Positions 50,667-59,410 of a stretch of DNA of 64,000 nucleotides are shown here, in pieces (position 1 is the stretch's first letter; every line of letters begins with the position of its first letter). This stretch comes from Io17-Chloro-G2 sp965226825 (GTDB lineage: Bacteria > Chloroflexota > Dehalococcoidia > Lucifugimonadales > UBA3495). The notes beneath the pieces were generated by a model. It saw nothing but the letters and a program-made list of their open reading frames with translations. It did no database searches and had not been told where the DNA came from. The translations under genes and the position numbers were made by a program. The stretch is from the NCBI GenBank assembly GCA_965226825.1, contig CBDDED010000003.1, positions 1,054,001 to 1,118,000 of the forward strand. Reading direction: 5' to 3'.

Positions 50667-51716
50667 TTACGCCAGAAGCTCCGGACGGCATGCCTCCATA
50701 ACCTGGAGGATTGACTCCAGGCCCGGCCGGGCCGCCACGACCCGCACTACTGCGGTGTCCAAGCCTTGGGATAGGCGCTTGAAGGCGGCCGCGGCTCCGT
50801 CCGCCGCCCCGTAATACCCCACTTCCAGCAACAAGTCCGGCGTAAAGGCGGCGGCAACTTCGTCCCGCGAAGCGCCTTCAGTGCGCATTTTGTCCAGATT
50901 GCCGAGTTCTTCTGTAAACCCCATTCGTTCGAAGTGGGCCCGGTAGCCCAAACTCCGCTCTTTAACGGTGGGGACCTGTGCTCCAAGGGCGTATCCCATA
51001 GTCGATCTGGCATAGGCCATCCGTGCAACGTCCACGTCATCATCCACACAGACCCGGATGTACTCCACCATTTTCACCTCGGAAGGATCACGGTCGACCC
51101 GGGCCGCCCCCTCGGCGATTCTTGCCCGGCTCCAGGCGATTCGTTCGGGATTGCACCAGTTCAGACAGGCGCCGTCAGCCGCCTCTCCGGACAGGCGCAG
51201 CATCTCCGGTCCCAGGGCGCCCAGATATACCGGCGTTTTGGGCGGCGGGTTTATTGCGAGCTTTCCGCCCATCAGGGTAATGACTTCGCCCCGGTGGTTG
51301 ACCTCTTCACCGGCCAACAGCGACCGGGTGGTAGTCAGGTAGTCCCGCATCAACGATAGGGTCGAGAATTTGCGGAGTCCCAACGCCTGGCGCGATCTGG
51401 GCCGGTACGCTGATCCTGCGCCTATCCCCATGATGAACTTGCCGCCGGTGCGCTCGCTAAGCGTGCCCCCTGCCATGGCGAAAGCGATGGGCGTCCGGTA
51501 CATCACCGGAGAAACCGAAATTCCCGTGCCCAGCCCCTCAGGCACGACGCTGCGGCTGGATTCCCACCGGAGCCCGCATAACTGGAACGAGTCCTGGCCC
51601 GATCCTTCCGGCGTCCAGATACTGGCATATCCCAACTTGGCTGCTTCCCGGGAAAGCTCGGCTTGATCAGCCAGGTTAAGGTTCAAGCTTGCGTCTAATC
51701 CCACGCCAATTTCCAT
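50667..51716 (-). CDS. LLM class flavin-dependent oxidoreductase, probably F420-type
   Basis: A 349-residue luciferase-like protein. Its sequence LNLADQAELSREAAKLGYASIWTPEGSGQDSFQL, FIMGIGAGSAYRPRSRQ and LYLGALGPEMLRLSGEAADGACLNWCNPERI matches F420-dependent families common in Actinobacteria and SAR202-like Chloroflexota. F420 or FMN use cannot be settled by eye. It converges with the hydrolase and is divergent from the cupin gene. It is the third such enzyme in the window. Confidence 0.88.
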   Translation of the reverse strand: MEIGVGLDASLNLNLADQAELSREAAKLGYASIWTPEGSGQDSFQLCGLRWESSRSVVPEGLGTGISVSPVMYRTPIAFAMAGGTLSERTGGKFIMGIGAGSAYRPRSRQALGLRKFSTLSLMRDYLTTTRSLLAGEEVNHRGEVITLMGGKLAINPPPKTPVYLGALGPEMLRLSGEAADGACLNWCNPERIAWSRARIAEGAARVDRDPSEVKMVEYIRVCVDDDVDVARMAYARSTMGYALGAQVPTVKERSLGYRAHFERMGFTEELGNLDKMRTEGASRDEVAAAFTPDLLLEVGYYGAADGAAAAFKRLSQGLDTAVVRVVAARPGLESILQVMEACRPELLA

Positions 51717-51956
51717 TTCATCCTCACCGGTCGATGCGCGTTCGTATGTCGGGAGGTTGCGTCGACCAAGCAGATAATATCACCTATGCCCCCGCGCCGA
51801 TAACCCAACGCCGGCACCCACATCGGAAATGCCTCAGACCTTGAGGTCCGGGCCCACCGCATCCCGTTGGCCACGGTCCAGCATTCGTTGGCGGTTGACA
51901 TGCTGACCTTCCGGGAATTAAATGACAACGGAATTCAAATGCTTGGAGGCAGACCC

Positions 51957-52292
51957 ATGAGCTTTATCCGCCTGTACACCGGCGACGACGGTCAGACCCA
52001 CATCGAGGAGATGACCCTGGAATCTCATCCGGACATGAAAGAACTGCGCCAGAATGTTGGAATATCCTTCCGGGAATCCCCGGTCGGCAGCTTCTCTGAC
52101 TGGCACCACGCCCCCCGGCGACAGTACGTGATCACCCTGGAAGGGGAAGTAGAGATTGGGCTGGGAGACGGTTCGTTGCACCGGTTCGGTCCTGGTCACG
52201 TGACTTTGGCCGAGGACCTTACCGGCCAAGGGCATACCACCCGCAACGTCGGAGATGCACCCCGACTCAGCGCAACAATCCCCCTTGAGTAG
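51957..52292 (+). CDS. Small cupin-domain protein
   Basis: A 111-residue single-domain cupin, taking the ATG at 51957 with GGAGG seven bases before it; an earlier ATG at 51867 has no RBS. The block SDWHHAPRRQYVITLEGEVEIGLGDGSLHRFGPGHVTLAEDLTGQGHTTRNVG shows the two cupin motifs, with HH and H as possible metal ligands. Such proteins can be sugar or polar-compound isomerases or simple binders. Function unknown. Followed 69 nt later by a methyltransferase. Confidence 0.8.
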   Translation: MSFIRLYTGDDGQTHIEEMTLESHPDMKELRQNVGISFRESPVGSFSDWHHAPRRQYVITLEGEVEIGLGDGSLHRFGPGHVTLAEDLTGQGHTTRNVGDAPRLSATIPLE

Positions 52293-52361
52293 CAGCGGAC
52301 AAGCCTGCCTCGCTCCATTCCCCAAGGTTTCCAGCCCCAAGGTTTCCAGGGATCTGGCCAA

Positions 52362-53153
52362 ATGACCTTCGGGGAACCTCTCATGGAGAGTTCGGCCCAA
52401 CGGGTGTTCGGCCCCCAGGCGCGGGTCTACGCTGAGAGCCCGGTCCACGTGGACGACCCCAGCCTTGACGCCATGCGGGACATGGTTGATGCCGAACGCT
52501 CGGACGGCTACGGTTGGGCGCTGGACCTGGGGACCGGCGCCGGATTTACCGCGTTCGCCATGGCCAGATTCGCCCGGCGGGTTCTGGCCATTGACCCCAC
52601 GCTGGCCATGCTGCGGGAAGCGCGGCGTATCGGTAGTGAGCGCGGGCTGTTGAACGTGGCCTTGAGCCGCAACCTGGCGGAGGCGTTACCGGTGGCCTCA
52701 GGGTCGGCAGAGTTGGTCACCAGCCGGATGGCGGCGCACCACTTCCCCGATTTCGAGAGGATGCTGGACGAGGCCTGCCGGGTTTTGAAGAGCGGTGGGG
52801 CTTTGGTCATGGCCGACAGCATCGCCCCGCCCGACGATGCCGCGGCGGCCTGGATGAATGACATCGAACTCAGGCGGGACTACAGCCACATCCAGGACCG
52901 CCAGGAACGGGTCATTGACGACCTGGCCCGTCAGAGGGGCTTGACCCTCATCAGGAAAGAACACACCCGGATCGGGCTGCGTTTTAACGATTGGGTCGCC
53001 CGCACCGCCACGCCCCAGGCCGAAGTGGAATCCTTGCGAAGGGACTTCCTGGATGCGCCGGAAGTGGTTCGCCAAGCGTTTCAGGTCACGCCCGATGGGG
53101 ACGACATCGCCTTTTCGTGGCCGTGCCTGATCTTCATGGCAACGAAAGACTGA
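52362..53153 (+). CDS. Class I SAM-dependent methyltransferase (UbiE/Methyltransf_11-like)
   Basis: A 263-residue methyltransferase. SAM motif I is WALDLGTGAGFTAFAMA, then VLAIDPTLAMLREARR (acidic loop) and SRMAAHHFPDFERMLDEACRVLKSGGALVMADS (post-motifs). The C-terminal third, including HTRIGLRFNDWVARTATP, is typical of UbiE-like small-molecule methyltransferases. Its acceptor is unknown. It ends in convergence with the tenA gene. Confidence 0.88.
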   Translation: MTFGEPLMESSAQRVFGPQARVYAESPVHVDDPSLDAMRDMVDAERSDGYGWALDLGTGAGFTAFAMARFARRVLAIDPTLAMLREARRIGSERGLLNVALSRNLAEALPVASGSAELVTSRMAAHHFPDFERMLDEACRVLKSGGALVMADSIAPPDDAAAAWMNDIELRRDYSHIQDRQERVIDDLARQRGLTLIRKEHTRIGLRFNDWVARTATPQAEVESLRRDFLDAPEVVRQAFQVTPDGDDIAFSWPCLIFMATKD

Positions 53154-53294
53154 GGGTCCGGGCAAAAACCACCATCAAAGGGCAACCGGCCAGGTATAAC
53201 CTGGCATTCCGTGAAGACGTGTGCCCTGAAGAACTTCACGACCCGCGCGCCGGTCAAAGGGCAGCGCGCGAGCCTCGTGGCTTCAGGGCTGTTG

Positions 53295-53972
53295 CTAAAC
53301 CGCCCAGTCTTCCAGGTTGAAGGACATGTCCCAGAAGAGGTGCTCGAAGCGCATGCTGGTCAGGTAGGCTTCCGCCATGGATTCCAATGCCGCCGGGCCT
53401 GCAGGTTCGGCCACCCGGTCGGCCAGGTCACGCGCCTGCTGAGCCAATGCTGCAAACTCCGGGGCCGTGTACATTTGGATCCACTTGCAGTATAGGGGCG
53501 CTTCATCCGGCTCTCCCCGGCGAGCCAAATGGTCTCCTATCTCCCAATAACCCCACTGGCACGGAATCAGGGCCGCCACCAAATCTCCAAAGTTTTGTTG
53601 GTGGGCTACTCTCAGCAAAAAGCTGGTGTAGGCCGTGGTGGTGGGAGCCGGCTTGGTGGCTTCCAACTCCTCGGGAGTAATGCCAAATTCGGCGCAATAG
53701 CTCCGGTGCAGGTCCATCTCCACGTTTAAAGTCTCATCCAAAAGACTGGCGAACCAACTCATGGTTCCCAGGTCCGGCGCTTTGGCCGACGCCAGCGCCA
53801 GCACCCGGCTGTAGTCAATCAGGTAGACGTAGTCCTGGCGGACGTAATGCTTGAATCGTTCCACAGGCAGTGTTCCATCGCCAACTCCCGTGATAAACGG
53901 ATGGGCCAAAATGGCTTCCCGGATAGATAATGCCCTGAATTCGGCGTCAGCGGTAAAGCTCAATCTTGACAT
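53295..53972 (-). CDS. tenA: TenA family thiaminase II (aminopyrimidine aminohydrolase)
   Basis: A 225-residue all-helical enzyme that salvages the pyrimidine half of damaged thiamine, or hydrolyses thiamine. The catalytic cysteine is C138 in AALIPCQWGYWEIG and the acid E210 lies in SMRFEHLFWDM. FKHYVRQDYVYLIDYSRVLAL and SLLDETLNVEMDLHR are typical N-terminal blocks. No TPP riboswitch pattern is visible in the 300 nt upstream, so regulation by thiamine is not supported. The product could feed the ThDP enzyme pool, including the one at 41635. Confidence 0.92.
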   Translation of the reverse strand: MSRLSFTADAEFRALSIREAILAHPFITGVGDGTLPVERFKHYVRQDYVYLIDYSRVLALASAKAPDLGTMSWFASLLDETLNVEMDLHRSYCAEFGITPEELEATKPAPTTTAYTSFLLRVAHQQNFGDLVAALIPCQWGYWEIGDHLARRGEPDEAPLYCKWIQMYTAPEFAALAQQARDLADRVAEPAGPAALESMAEAYLTSMRFEHLFWDMSFNLEDWAV

Positions 53973-54319
53973 GTTCTCCTTCTTTCAGGTTAGTGAAGGT
54001 GTACGTCCGGATTGTAGATTTCACGAATGGCAGCGTCAAACCCGCCGTCGGCTGACGGATTGTCACGCCAAAGTTAGGCACAAATCGCCTTGCTCATAGG
54101 CACGGATATCGGGATTTCCGCCTTGACATCCGGATGGTTGATTACCTTATGTTAATCGCGCCGGGCCGCCTGGATTGAAGAAGAAGTCGGAGTGAGGGGT
54201 TATTCCAGGAACGGCCCGGCATTTTTTGTCGGCGGATCTTTTGTGGCCCTTAACCTGGAACTGGGAGTTGTGGTCAGCGCCAGGGTCATTTGATACTTTC
54301 GGCATATTTCAGGGTGCTT

Positions 54320-54325
54320 TATAAT
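54320..54325 (+). promoter_or_regulatory. Perfect -10 upstream of rplI
   Basis: TATAAT at 54320-54325, about 112 nt upstream of rplI in an AT-richer stretch. The -35 (TTTCGG at the right distance) is poor. Confidence 0.35.
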
Positions 54326-54437
54326 TAACTTTGCCCAAGATCTATGACTGGACTCTGTAATCACGGCACCGGCGCCCGTAAATGGGAATTGCAAATCGCC
54401 GGCGCCAAGGGTTCAAAGCTAAAGGACAGTAAGTAAG

Positions 54438-54887
54438 ATGGAAGTGGTTTTTACGCAGGACGTCGTCAACAAAGCGAAAGCCGGTGAAGTAAAGCATGTA
54501 GCCGATGGCTACGCCAGGAATTACTTGATCCCGCAGGGATTGGCGGAGGCCGCAACTCCTGAGGTGCTAAAGCGGCTACAGAAAATCACGGCAGCAGGGG
54601 ACGAGACCAGGGCGAAGGAAACGGCTACCCTGCAACAACTCGCCGAGATACTGGAAGACGTTACCGTAAACGTCACGGGGCGGGTTACTCCGGCCGGCAG
54701 ATATTATGGCGCAATCAGCAGCGCCCATGTGGCCGCCCAATTGAGCGCCGAGTCCGGGGAGGACATCGACCGGCGGTTGGTGGAAACTTCCGACCCCATC
54801 CGTGAGCCCGGAGAATACGACATAGTGCTGCGCCTATCCACGGAGATCACCGCTACGATCCATGTAACTGCGGGGGTGGAGGAATAA
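54438..54887 (+). CDS. rplI: 50S ribosomal protein bL9
   Basis: A 149-residue bL9. The N-terminal rRNA-binding domain begins MEVVFTQDVVNKAKAGEVKHVADGYARNYLIPQGLA, matching the family signature, then a long connecting helix, and a C-terminal domain ending in TATIHVTAGVEE. This gene starts the replication cluster; dnaB follows after 4 nt. In many bacteria rplI and dnaB are neighbours, as here. Confidence 0.97.
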   Translation: MEVVFTQDVVNKAKAGEVKHVADGYARNYLIPQGLAEAATPEVLKRLQKITAAGDETRAKETATLQQLAEILEDVTVNVTGRVTPAGRYYGAISSAHVAAQLSAESGEDIDRRLVETSDPIREPGEYDIVLRLSTEITATIHVTAGVEE

Positions 54888-54891
54888 GGGG

Positions 54892-56259
54892 ATGTACGCT
54901 GAAAAGCTCCTTCCCCATGACCTGGAAGCGGAAGAGGCGGTGGTTGGGTCCCTGCTCATCGACAGCGATTCCTTTGTCCGGGTTGCCCACGTAATCAAGC
55001 CGGGGGATTTCTACCGGGAAAAGAACCAACTTTGCTTCTCCGCGTGCCTGGCCCTGTTCCAGCGCGGGGAAGCCATCGACCAGGTTACCGTTGCCAGGGA
55101 GTTGAGCCGGACCGACCGGTTGGAACCCGTGGGCGGCATGGCTTACCTTAGCCACCTGGTTTCCATCACCCCAACCGCGGTCCACTCCGAGCATTATGCG
55201 CAGTTGGTCGCTCGCACGGCGACCATGCGGCGGTTGATCGACGCGGCTTCTCGCATTTCAGCCATCGGGTACGAAGACACCGATGACGTGGAAAGGACCC
55301 TGCGGCAGGCCGAGGATGTTCTTTTCGGCGTACGCTCCGGTCAATCCACCCGGGGGTTCATCCCTTTACGGGAAATCTACGACCAGTACATGGAAGACCG
55401 GGCCGCAATCGTCGATATTGATACTATCGACCAAATTGGCGGCCCAATAATGACCGGTTATAACGATCTGGACGAGCTATTGGGTGGGATGCAGCGCTCC
55501 GACTTGCTCATCCTGGGCGCACGTCCATCGCTGGGTAAGAGCACCTTGGCCATGAACGTGTCGCTGAATGCCGCCTTCGCCGGGGCCACCGTGGGGGTGT
55601 TTAGCCTGGAAATGAGCCGGGAGCAGTTGGGGCTGCGTCTCCTGGCCGCCGACGCCGAAATCGACGCCCACCGGCTCCGCCTCGGGCTCTATACCCAGGC
55701 TGAGGAGCAGCGAATCAGCGACTCGATCGGACGCCTTTCCGATTTGCCGGTCTACATAGACGACACCCCCTTCCAGAGCCTCGTTGAAATGCGCAGCAAG
55801 TCCCGGCGCCTGTCCTTGGAGCATGGCCTGGACCTCTTGATCGTGGACTATCTGCAGCTGATCCAGGGATCAAGCCACGGCGGCAACCGGGTGCAGGAAA
55901 TCAGCGAATTGTCCAGGTCTCTGAAGGGAATGGCCCGAGACCTTGGCGTCGCCGTTTTCACCTGCTCGCAACTTAGCCGGGTGGTGGAAAATCGGCCCGG
56001 TCACCGGCCCCAATTGTCTGACTTGAGGGACAGCGGGAGCATAGAGCAAGATGCCGACGTGGTCATGTTCATCCACCGGGAAGATGCCTACATAACCGAA
56101 GAGGAATGGGACCAGCAGTTCCCGGGTCGCCCATATCCGAAAGATATCGCGGAAATCATCGTCGCCAAGCACCGCAACGGGCCCACCGGCGCCCTGAAAC
56201 TGTTTTTCCGGGACACTATTGTTCGCTTCGACGCCCTGGCAACCGTCGAAAACTTTTAG
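54892..56259 (+). CDS. dnaB: Replicative DNA helicase DnaB
   Basis: A 455-residue hexameric helicase. The N-terminal domain starts KLLPHDLEAEEAVVGSLLID and the C-terminal RecA-like motor has Walker A GARPSLGKSTLA (209-220), FSLEMSREQLGLRLL, Walker B LLIVDYLQLIQG, and SQLSRVVENRPGHRPQLSDLRDSGSIEQDADVVMFIHR. No intein is present. The stop is 2 nt before the next start, so the downstream helicase-loader-type genes are likely co-translated. Confidence 0.97.
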   Translation: MYAEKLLPHDLEAEEAVVGSLLIDSDSFVRVAHVIKPGDFYREKNQLCFSACLALFQRGEAIDQVTVARELSRTDRLEPVGGMAYLSHLVSITPTAVHSEHYAQLVARTATMRRLIDAASRISAIGYEDTDDVERTLRQAEDVLFGVRSGQSTRGFIPLREIYDQYMEDRAAIVDIDTIDQIGGPIMTGYNDLDELLGGMQRSDLLILGARPSLGKSTLAMNVSLNAAFAGATVGVFSLEMSREQLGLRLLAADAEIDAHRLRLGLYTQAEEQRISDSIGRLSDLPVYIDDTPFQSLVEMRSKSRRLSLEHGLDLLIVDYLQLIQGSSHGGNRVQEISELSRSLKGMARDLGVAVFTCSQLSRVVENRPGHRPQLSDLRDSGSIEQDADVVMFIHREDAYITEEEWDQQFPGRPYPKDIAEIIVAKHRNGPTGALKLFFRDTIVRFDALATVENF

Positions 56260-56261
56260 CC

Positions 56262-57044
56262 ATGTCTATCCCCTTCCAGGGATTTCCCGCAGCCACCCAG
56301 TACACCTCTGTACCCAACCCCATGTTCGGCGCGCTACTGGAGGAAATTGGGGAAATTGCCGAGCTCAAGGTGGTTCTCCGGGGAATATGGCTGCTGCGCC
56401 GCAAGCGCAGTTGGCCCAGAATGGTGGCCCGGGAAGAATTTCTTGCGGACCAGACGCTGCTCCGGGGTCTTGGCAACGACCCGGGTGGCGCCGCAGCAGC
56501 AATATTGCGGGGGCTTGCGTCCGCGGTGGATCGGGGCATCTTCCTGGCCCACCACTCTGAACCGGGCTCCGACGCAAGGGTCTGTTACCTTTTGAACTCC
56601 GAGGCCGACCGGCGGGCACTGGCCAAACTGAAATCGGGCGCGGTCACGGCCAGCCCTGAAATCGCCTCGGAACCAGCATGGGAGCCCGCAATAGAACCAC
56701 CGGAAGAGCGGCCCAATATTTTCGTGTTGTACGAAGACAACGTCGGCATGGTCTCCCCGATATTGGCCGAAGAACTCAAAGAGGCCGAAGCCGTGTACCC
56801 TGAGAATTGGGTGTCCGACGCTTTCAAGATCGCCGTGGACAATAACCGCCGGAATTGGCGCTACATTTCAGGAATTCTCCGAAGGTGGGCCGCTGAGGGC
56901 AGGACTGGCGACAACCAACGTGTCGGTGCAGGGAGGGAAGATGGAGAGTCTGGGCGACATACTGCGAAGAGTGACCGCCAGAAATACCTGGAAGCCTACC
57001 AACGGCGATGGGGCAAGAATCCTGATCGACCAAACCGAAGCTGA
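56262..57044 (+). CDS. DnaD-domain replication protein
   Basis: A 260-residue protein. The start MSIPFQGFPAATQYTSVPN comes 2 nt after the dnaB stop; the same frame is open through the end of dnaB and is not the start. The C-terminal half has the DnaD domain: FVLYEDNVGMVSPILAEELKEAEAVYPENWVSDAFKIAVDNNRRNWRYISGILRRWAAEGR, with the YxxxxIxxW-type end. DnaD proteins help open origins and load the helicase. Its last 34 residues are encoded by bases that also encode the start of the next gene in another frame. Confidence 0.85.
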   Translation: MSIPFQGFPAATQYTSVPNPMFGALLEEIGEIAELKVVLRGIWLLRRKRSWPRMVAREEFLADQTLLRGLGNDPGGAAAAILRGLASAVDRGIFLAHHSEPGSDARVCYLLNSEADRRALAKLKSGAVTASPEIASEPAWEPAIEPPEERPNIFVLYEDNVGMVSPILAEELKEAEAVYPENWVSDAFKIAVDNNRRNWRYISGILRRWAAEGRTGDNQRVGAGREDGESGRHTAKSDRQKYLEAYQRRWGKNPDRPNRS

Positions 57045-58365
57045 CGTTTGCCCGGATTGCCGGGGCAGCGGCTGGGTTAGAAAAGACGTCCCCATAGGTC
57101 ACCCCGATTTCGGCGAAGCCTTCCCCTGCCATTGCCGAGAAACGGACAACCCCATTTCCCGGGTAGCCTCCCTGCGCAAGTACAGCAACCTGGGGCCGCT
57201 CAGCCGAATCACCTTTGCCGCCACCAAGCTGGAGGGTCCCCTTCCCGACGCCATCAGCCAGGGTATGTTCGCCCAGGCCCTGGAAGCCGTCGTCAGGTTT
57301 GCCGAAAACCCCGAAGGATGGTTGACCCTGGCCGGCCCCCACGGGTCTGGCAAGACTCACCTCGCCGCGGCCGCGGCCAACCGGTGCATCGAACGCGGCC
57401 AACCCACCTTCTTTATTCCGGTGGCCGACCTGCTGGACCACCTCAGGTCAGCCTATTCTCCCAATAACGAAGTGTCCTTCGACGACCTTTTCGAACAGGT
57501 GCGCAACGTGCCGGTCCTGGTGCTTGACGACCTCAGCGCCCACAGCACGACGCCCTGGGCCCAGGAAAAGCTCTTCCAGGTATTCAACAGCAGGTTCAAC
57601 GCTTGCTTACCCACGGTTGTCACTGTCCGTGGCCCATTGCAACGACTTGATGAGGGCCTAAGGTCCCGCTTGGAGTCCCCGGACGGACTCTCCGGCATGT
57701 CCTGCCGCGTATTACATCTGGGCCGGTACAACACGAGGTTGGCCCGGGGCATAGGCGAACTACCACCGGCCATGCGGGGCCGAATGACTTTTGATCGTTT
57801 CGACACGTCCGGGAGATGGGATGCCCAGCCCATAGACCGAGCATCGTTGCAGGAGGTTAAGACTCACGCCCAGAAATTCGCGGCCGATCCGGCAGGATGG
57901 TTGGTTTTTACAGGCCAACGGGGTTGCGGGAAAACCCATCTCGTAGTTGCCATAGGAGATGAAAGCCTTCGCCAGGGCCGCCCCGTTTTTTACTCTTTTG
58001 TTCCCTCACTGCTGGACCATCTGAGGGCAACGTTCAGCCCGGAAAGTCCGATTGGCTACGACGAGTTGTTCGAGCAGATTAAGACCGTTCCCCTGCTGAT
58101 TCTAGACGACCTGGGTGCCGAGGCCAGCACTCCGTGGGCTGAGGAAAAACTATACCAGATTGTGGTGGATAGGATCGAAGCCCGCCTCCCCACGGTTATT
58201 ACTACGGTTCTCAGTATAGAGGAACTGGAGGATTCAAAACCCCGTCTTGGTTCCCGGCTAGTTGAAACCGACGTGGTTGACTGGCACCCCATTACCGCCG
58301 GAAACTACCGCGACCAGCGGCCAGGCGGCCGGAGGTCTCCGCCAACTAAACGTTCCTCTTCATAA
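56941..58365 (+). CDS. DnaC/IstB-like ATPase with two tandem AAA+ modules
   Basis: A 474-residue protein starting MESLGDILRRVTARNTW with GGGAGG before the ATG. A zinc-finger-like region (CPDCRGSGW ... FPCHC, about 38-66) is followed by a first AAA+ module: Walker A GPHGSGKT (132-139), Walker B VLVLDDLS, EGLRSRLESP. A second module repeats the plan: Walker A GQRGCGKT (325-332), LLILDDLGAEASTPWAEEKLYQIVVDRIEARLP, RLGSRLVE. The two are alike in layout (LLDHLRSAYSPNNEVSFDDLFEQ vs LLDHLRATFSPESPIGYDELFEQ). Ordinary DnaC has one module. It probably loads or opens the DnaB ring encoded just upstream. It overlaps the DnaD-domain gene by 104 nt. Confidence 0.88.
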   Translation: MESLGDILRRVTARNTWKPTNGDGARILIDQTEADVCPDCRGSGWVRKDVPIGHPDFGEAFPCHCRETDNPISRVASLRKYSNLGPLSRITFAATKLEGPLPDAISQGMFAQALEAVVRFAENPEGWLTLAGPHGSGKTHLAAAAANRCIERGQPTFFIPVADLLDHLRSAYSPNNEVSFDDLFEQVRNVPVLVLDDLSAHSTTPWAQEKLFQVFNSRFNACLPTVVTVRGPLQRLDEGLRSRLESPDGLSGMSCRVLHLGRYNTRLARGIGELPPAMRGRMTFDRFDTSGRWDAQPIDRASLQEVKTHAQKFAADPAGWLVFTGQRGCGKTHLVVAIGDESLRQGRPVFYSFVPSLLDHLRATFSPESPIGYDELFEQIKTVPLLILDDLGAEASTPWAEEKLYQIVVDRIEARLPTVITTVLSIEELEDSKPRLGSRLVETDVVDWHPITAGNYRDQRPGGRRSPPTKRSSS

Positions 58366-58714
58366 GCCCAAACGGGCCATCCCACTCACTCCGGTTTTAC
58401 TCTCCGCAGGTTAACTCCACTGGCTGAAAACTTCCGGGAGTTTTCGGCGTTGTACCAGGCACTGGCCCGGCCGGTTTGGCCCTTCGCCGGTTGCCATCCC
58501 TCGTGTGTTGGCCATCCGCTTGGCCGCCCTTAACCATGTCTTTCTGGTGGACGCAATCGGGAATCCGGCCGGGTTTTAAACTCGGCATCCCCAGAGCACA
58601 CCGCTGCAGAGCGCCCCACTTAGGAAACGCTCCGGGCTTAACAGTTTCTTAAGGGTTCTGGGATAATGTTATGTAATAGTCCGGCATACTGCCGATGGTC
58701 CCGGAGGGGCGAAA
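58366..58714. other. Intergenic region before the two-component genes
   Basis: About 349 bases with no gene. A hairpin with a 9-bp stem (CTGAAAACT / AGTTTTCGG, 58424-58447) could end the replication operon, though it has no proper T-run. The promoter of the regulator gene follows. Confidence 0.4.
58638..58667 (+). promoter_or_regulatory. Sigma70-type promoter of the two-component operon
   Basis: TTAACA (58638-58643) and GATAAT (58662-58667) are 18 nt apart, about 50 nt before the TTG start of the response regulator. Confidence 0.45.
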
Positions 58715-59407
58715 TTGGCCATTGCCCGTAGACGCGTTCTCATAGTTGAGGACGACCACAAGACCGCCGACATTGTCCGCCTTTACTTGGAAGGGGACGG
58801 CTACGCGGTGACTTCGGCCTACGACGGCATGGCGGGGCTGGAGGCGGCCCGCTCCGAACCCCCTGACCTGGTGATTCTGGATCTGCTCCTGCCCCGCATG
58901 AACGGCCTGGACGTGTGCCGCCGCCTGCGCAACGAATGCGATGCGCCGATCATCATGCTGACCGCCCTCAGCACCGAGCAGGACAAGCTGTCCGGGCTGG
59001 AACTGGGGGCCGACGATTATGTCACCAAGCCGTTCAGCCCTCGGGAGCTTTGCGCACGGGTCAAGGCGGTGTTGCGTCGGACCTCGGAAGGCAACGACGC
59101 TCCCCAACCGCCGCTGACCTTCCGGGATCTGTTCCTGGACCCGGAACGCCACGTGGTGACGGTCAGCGGCATGGCGGCCCACCTCACCCCCACCGAATTT
59201 CAGATTCTGGCGGTCCTGTTACGAGAGCCGGGGCGGTTGTTCAACCGGGGTCAGCTGGTGGAACGGGCGTTGGGTTACGATTATGACGGATTGGACCGCA
59301 CCGTGGACGTTCACATTCGAAACCTCCGGCGCAAGATTGAGCCCGACCCCGATTCACCAACCTACATTCGCACGGTATATGGCATCGGCTACAAGCTTGG
59401 TCCCTAG
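58715..59407 (+). CDS. OmpR/PhoB-family response regulator
   Basis: A 230-residue regulator. The receiver domain has the acidic pair in LIVEDDHKTADIV, the phosphoacceptor Asp in LVILDLLLPRMNG and the lysine in YVTKPFSPRELCARV. The C-terminal winged helix has HLTPTEFQILAVLLREPGRLFNRGQLVERALGYDYDGLDRTVDVHIRNLRRKIEPDP and ends GYKLGP. The start is TTG at 58715 with GGAGG upstream. The kinase gene follows after 3 nt. The HtrA gene beyond it suggests the pair responds to envelope stress. Confidence 0.94.
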   Translation: MAIARRRVLIVEDDHKTADIVRLYLEGDGYAVTSAYDGMAGLEAARSEPPDLVILDLLLPRMNGLDVCRRLRNECDAPIIMLTALSTEQDKLSGLELGADDYVTKPFSPRELCARVKAVLRRTSEGNDAPQPPLTFRDLFLDPERHVVTVSGMAAHLTPTEFQILAVLLREPGRLFNRGQLVERALGYDYDGLDRTVDVHIRNLRRKIEPDPDSPTYIRTVYGIGYKLGP

Positions 59408-59410
59408 CCA

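Noticed and set aside
53973..54437. Possible TPP riboswitch upstream of tenA
   Set aside because: Neither the CUGAGA nor the ACCUGAUCUGG-like conserved parts can be found on the minus strand.
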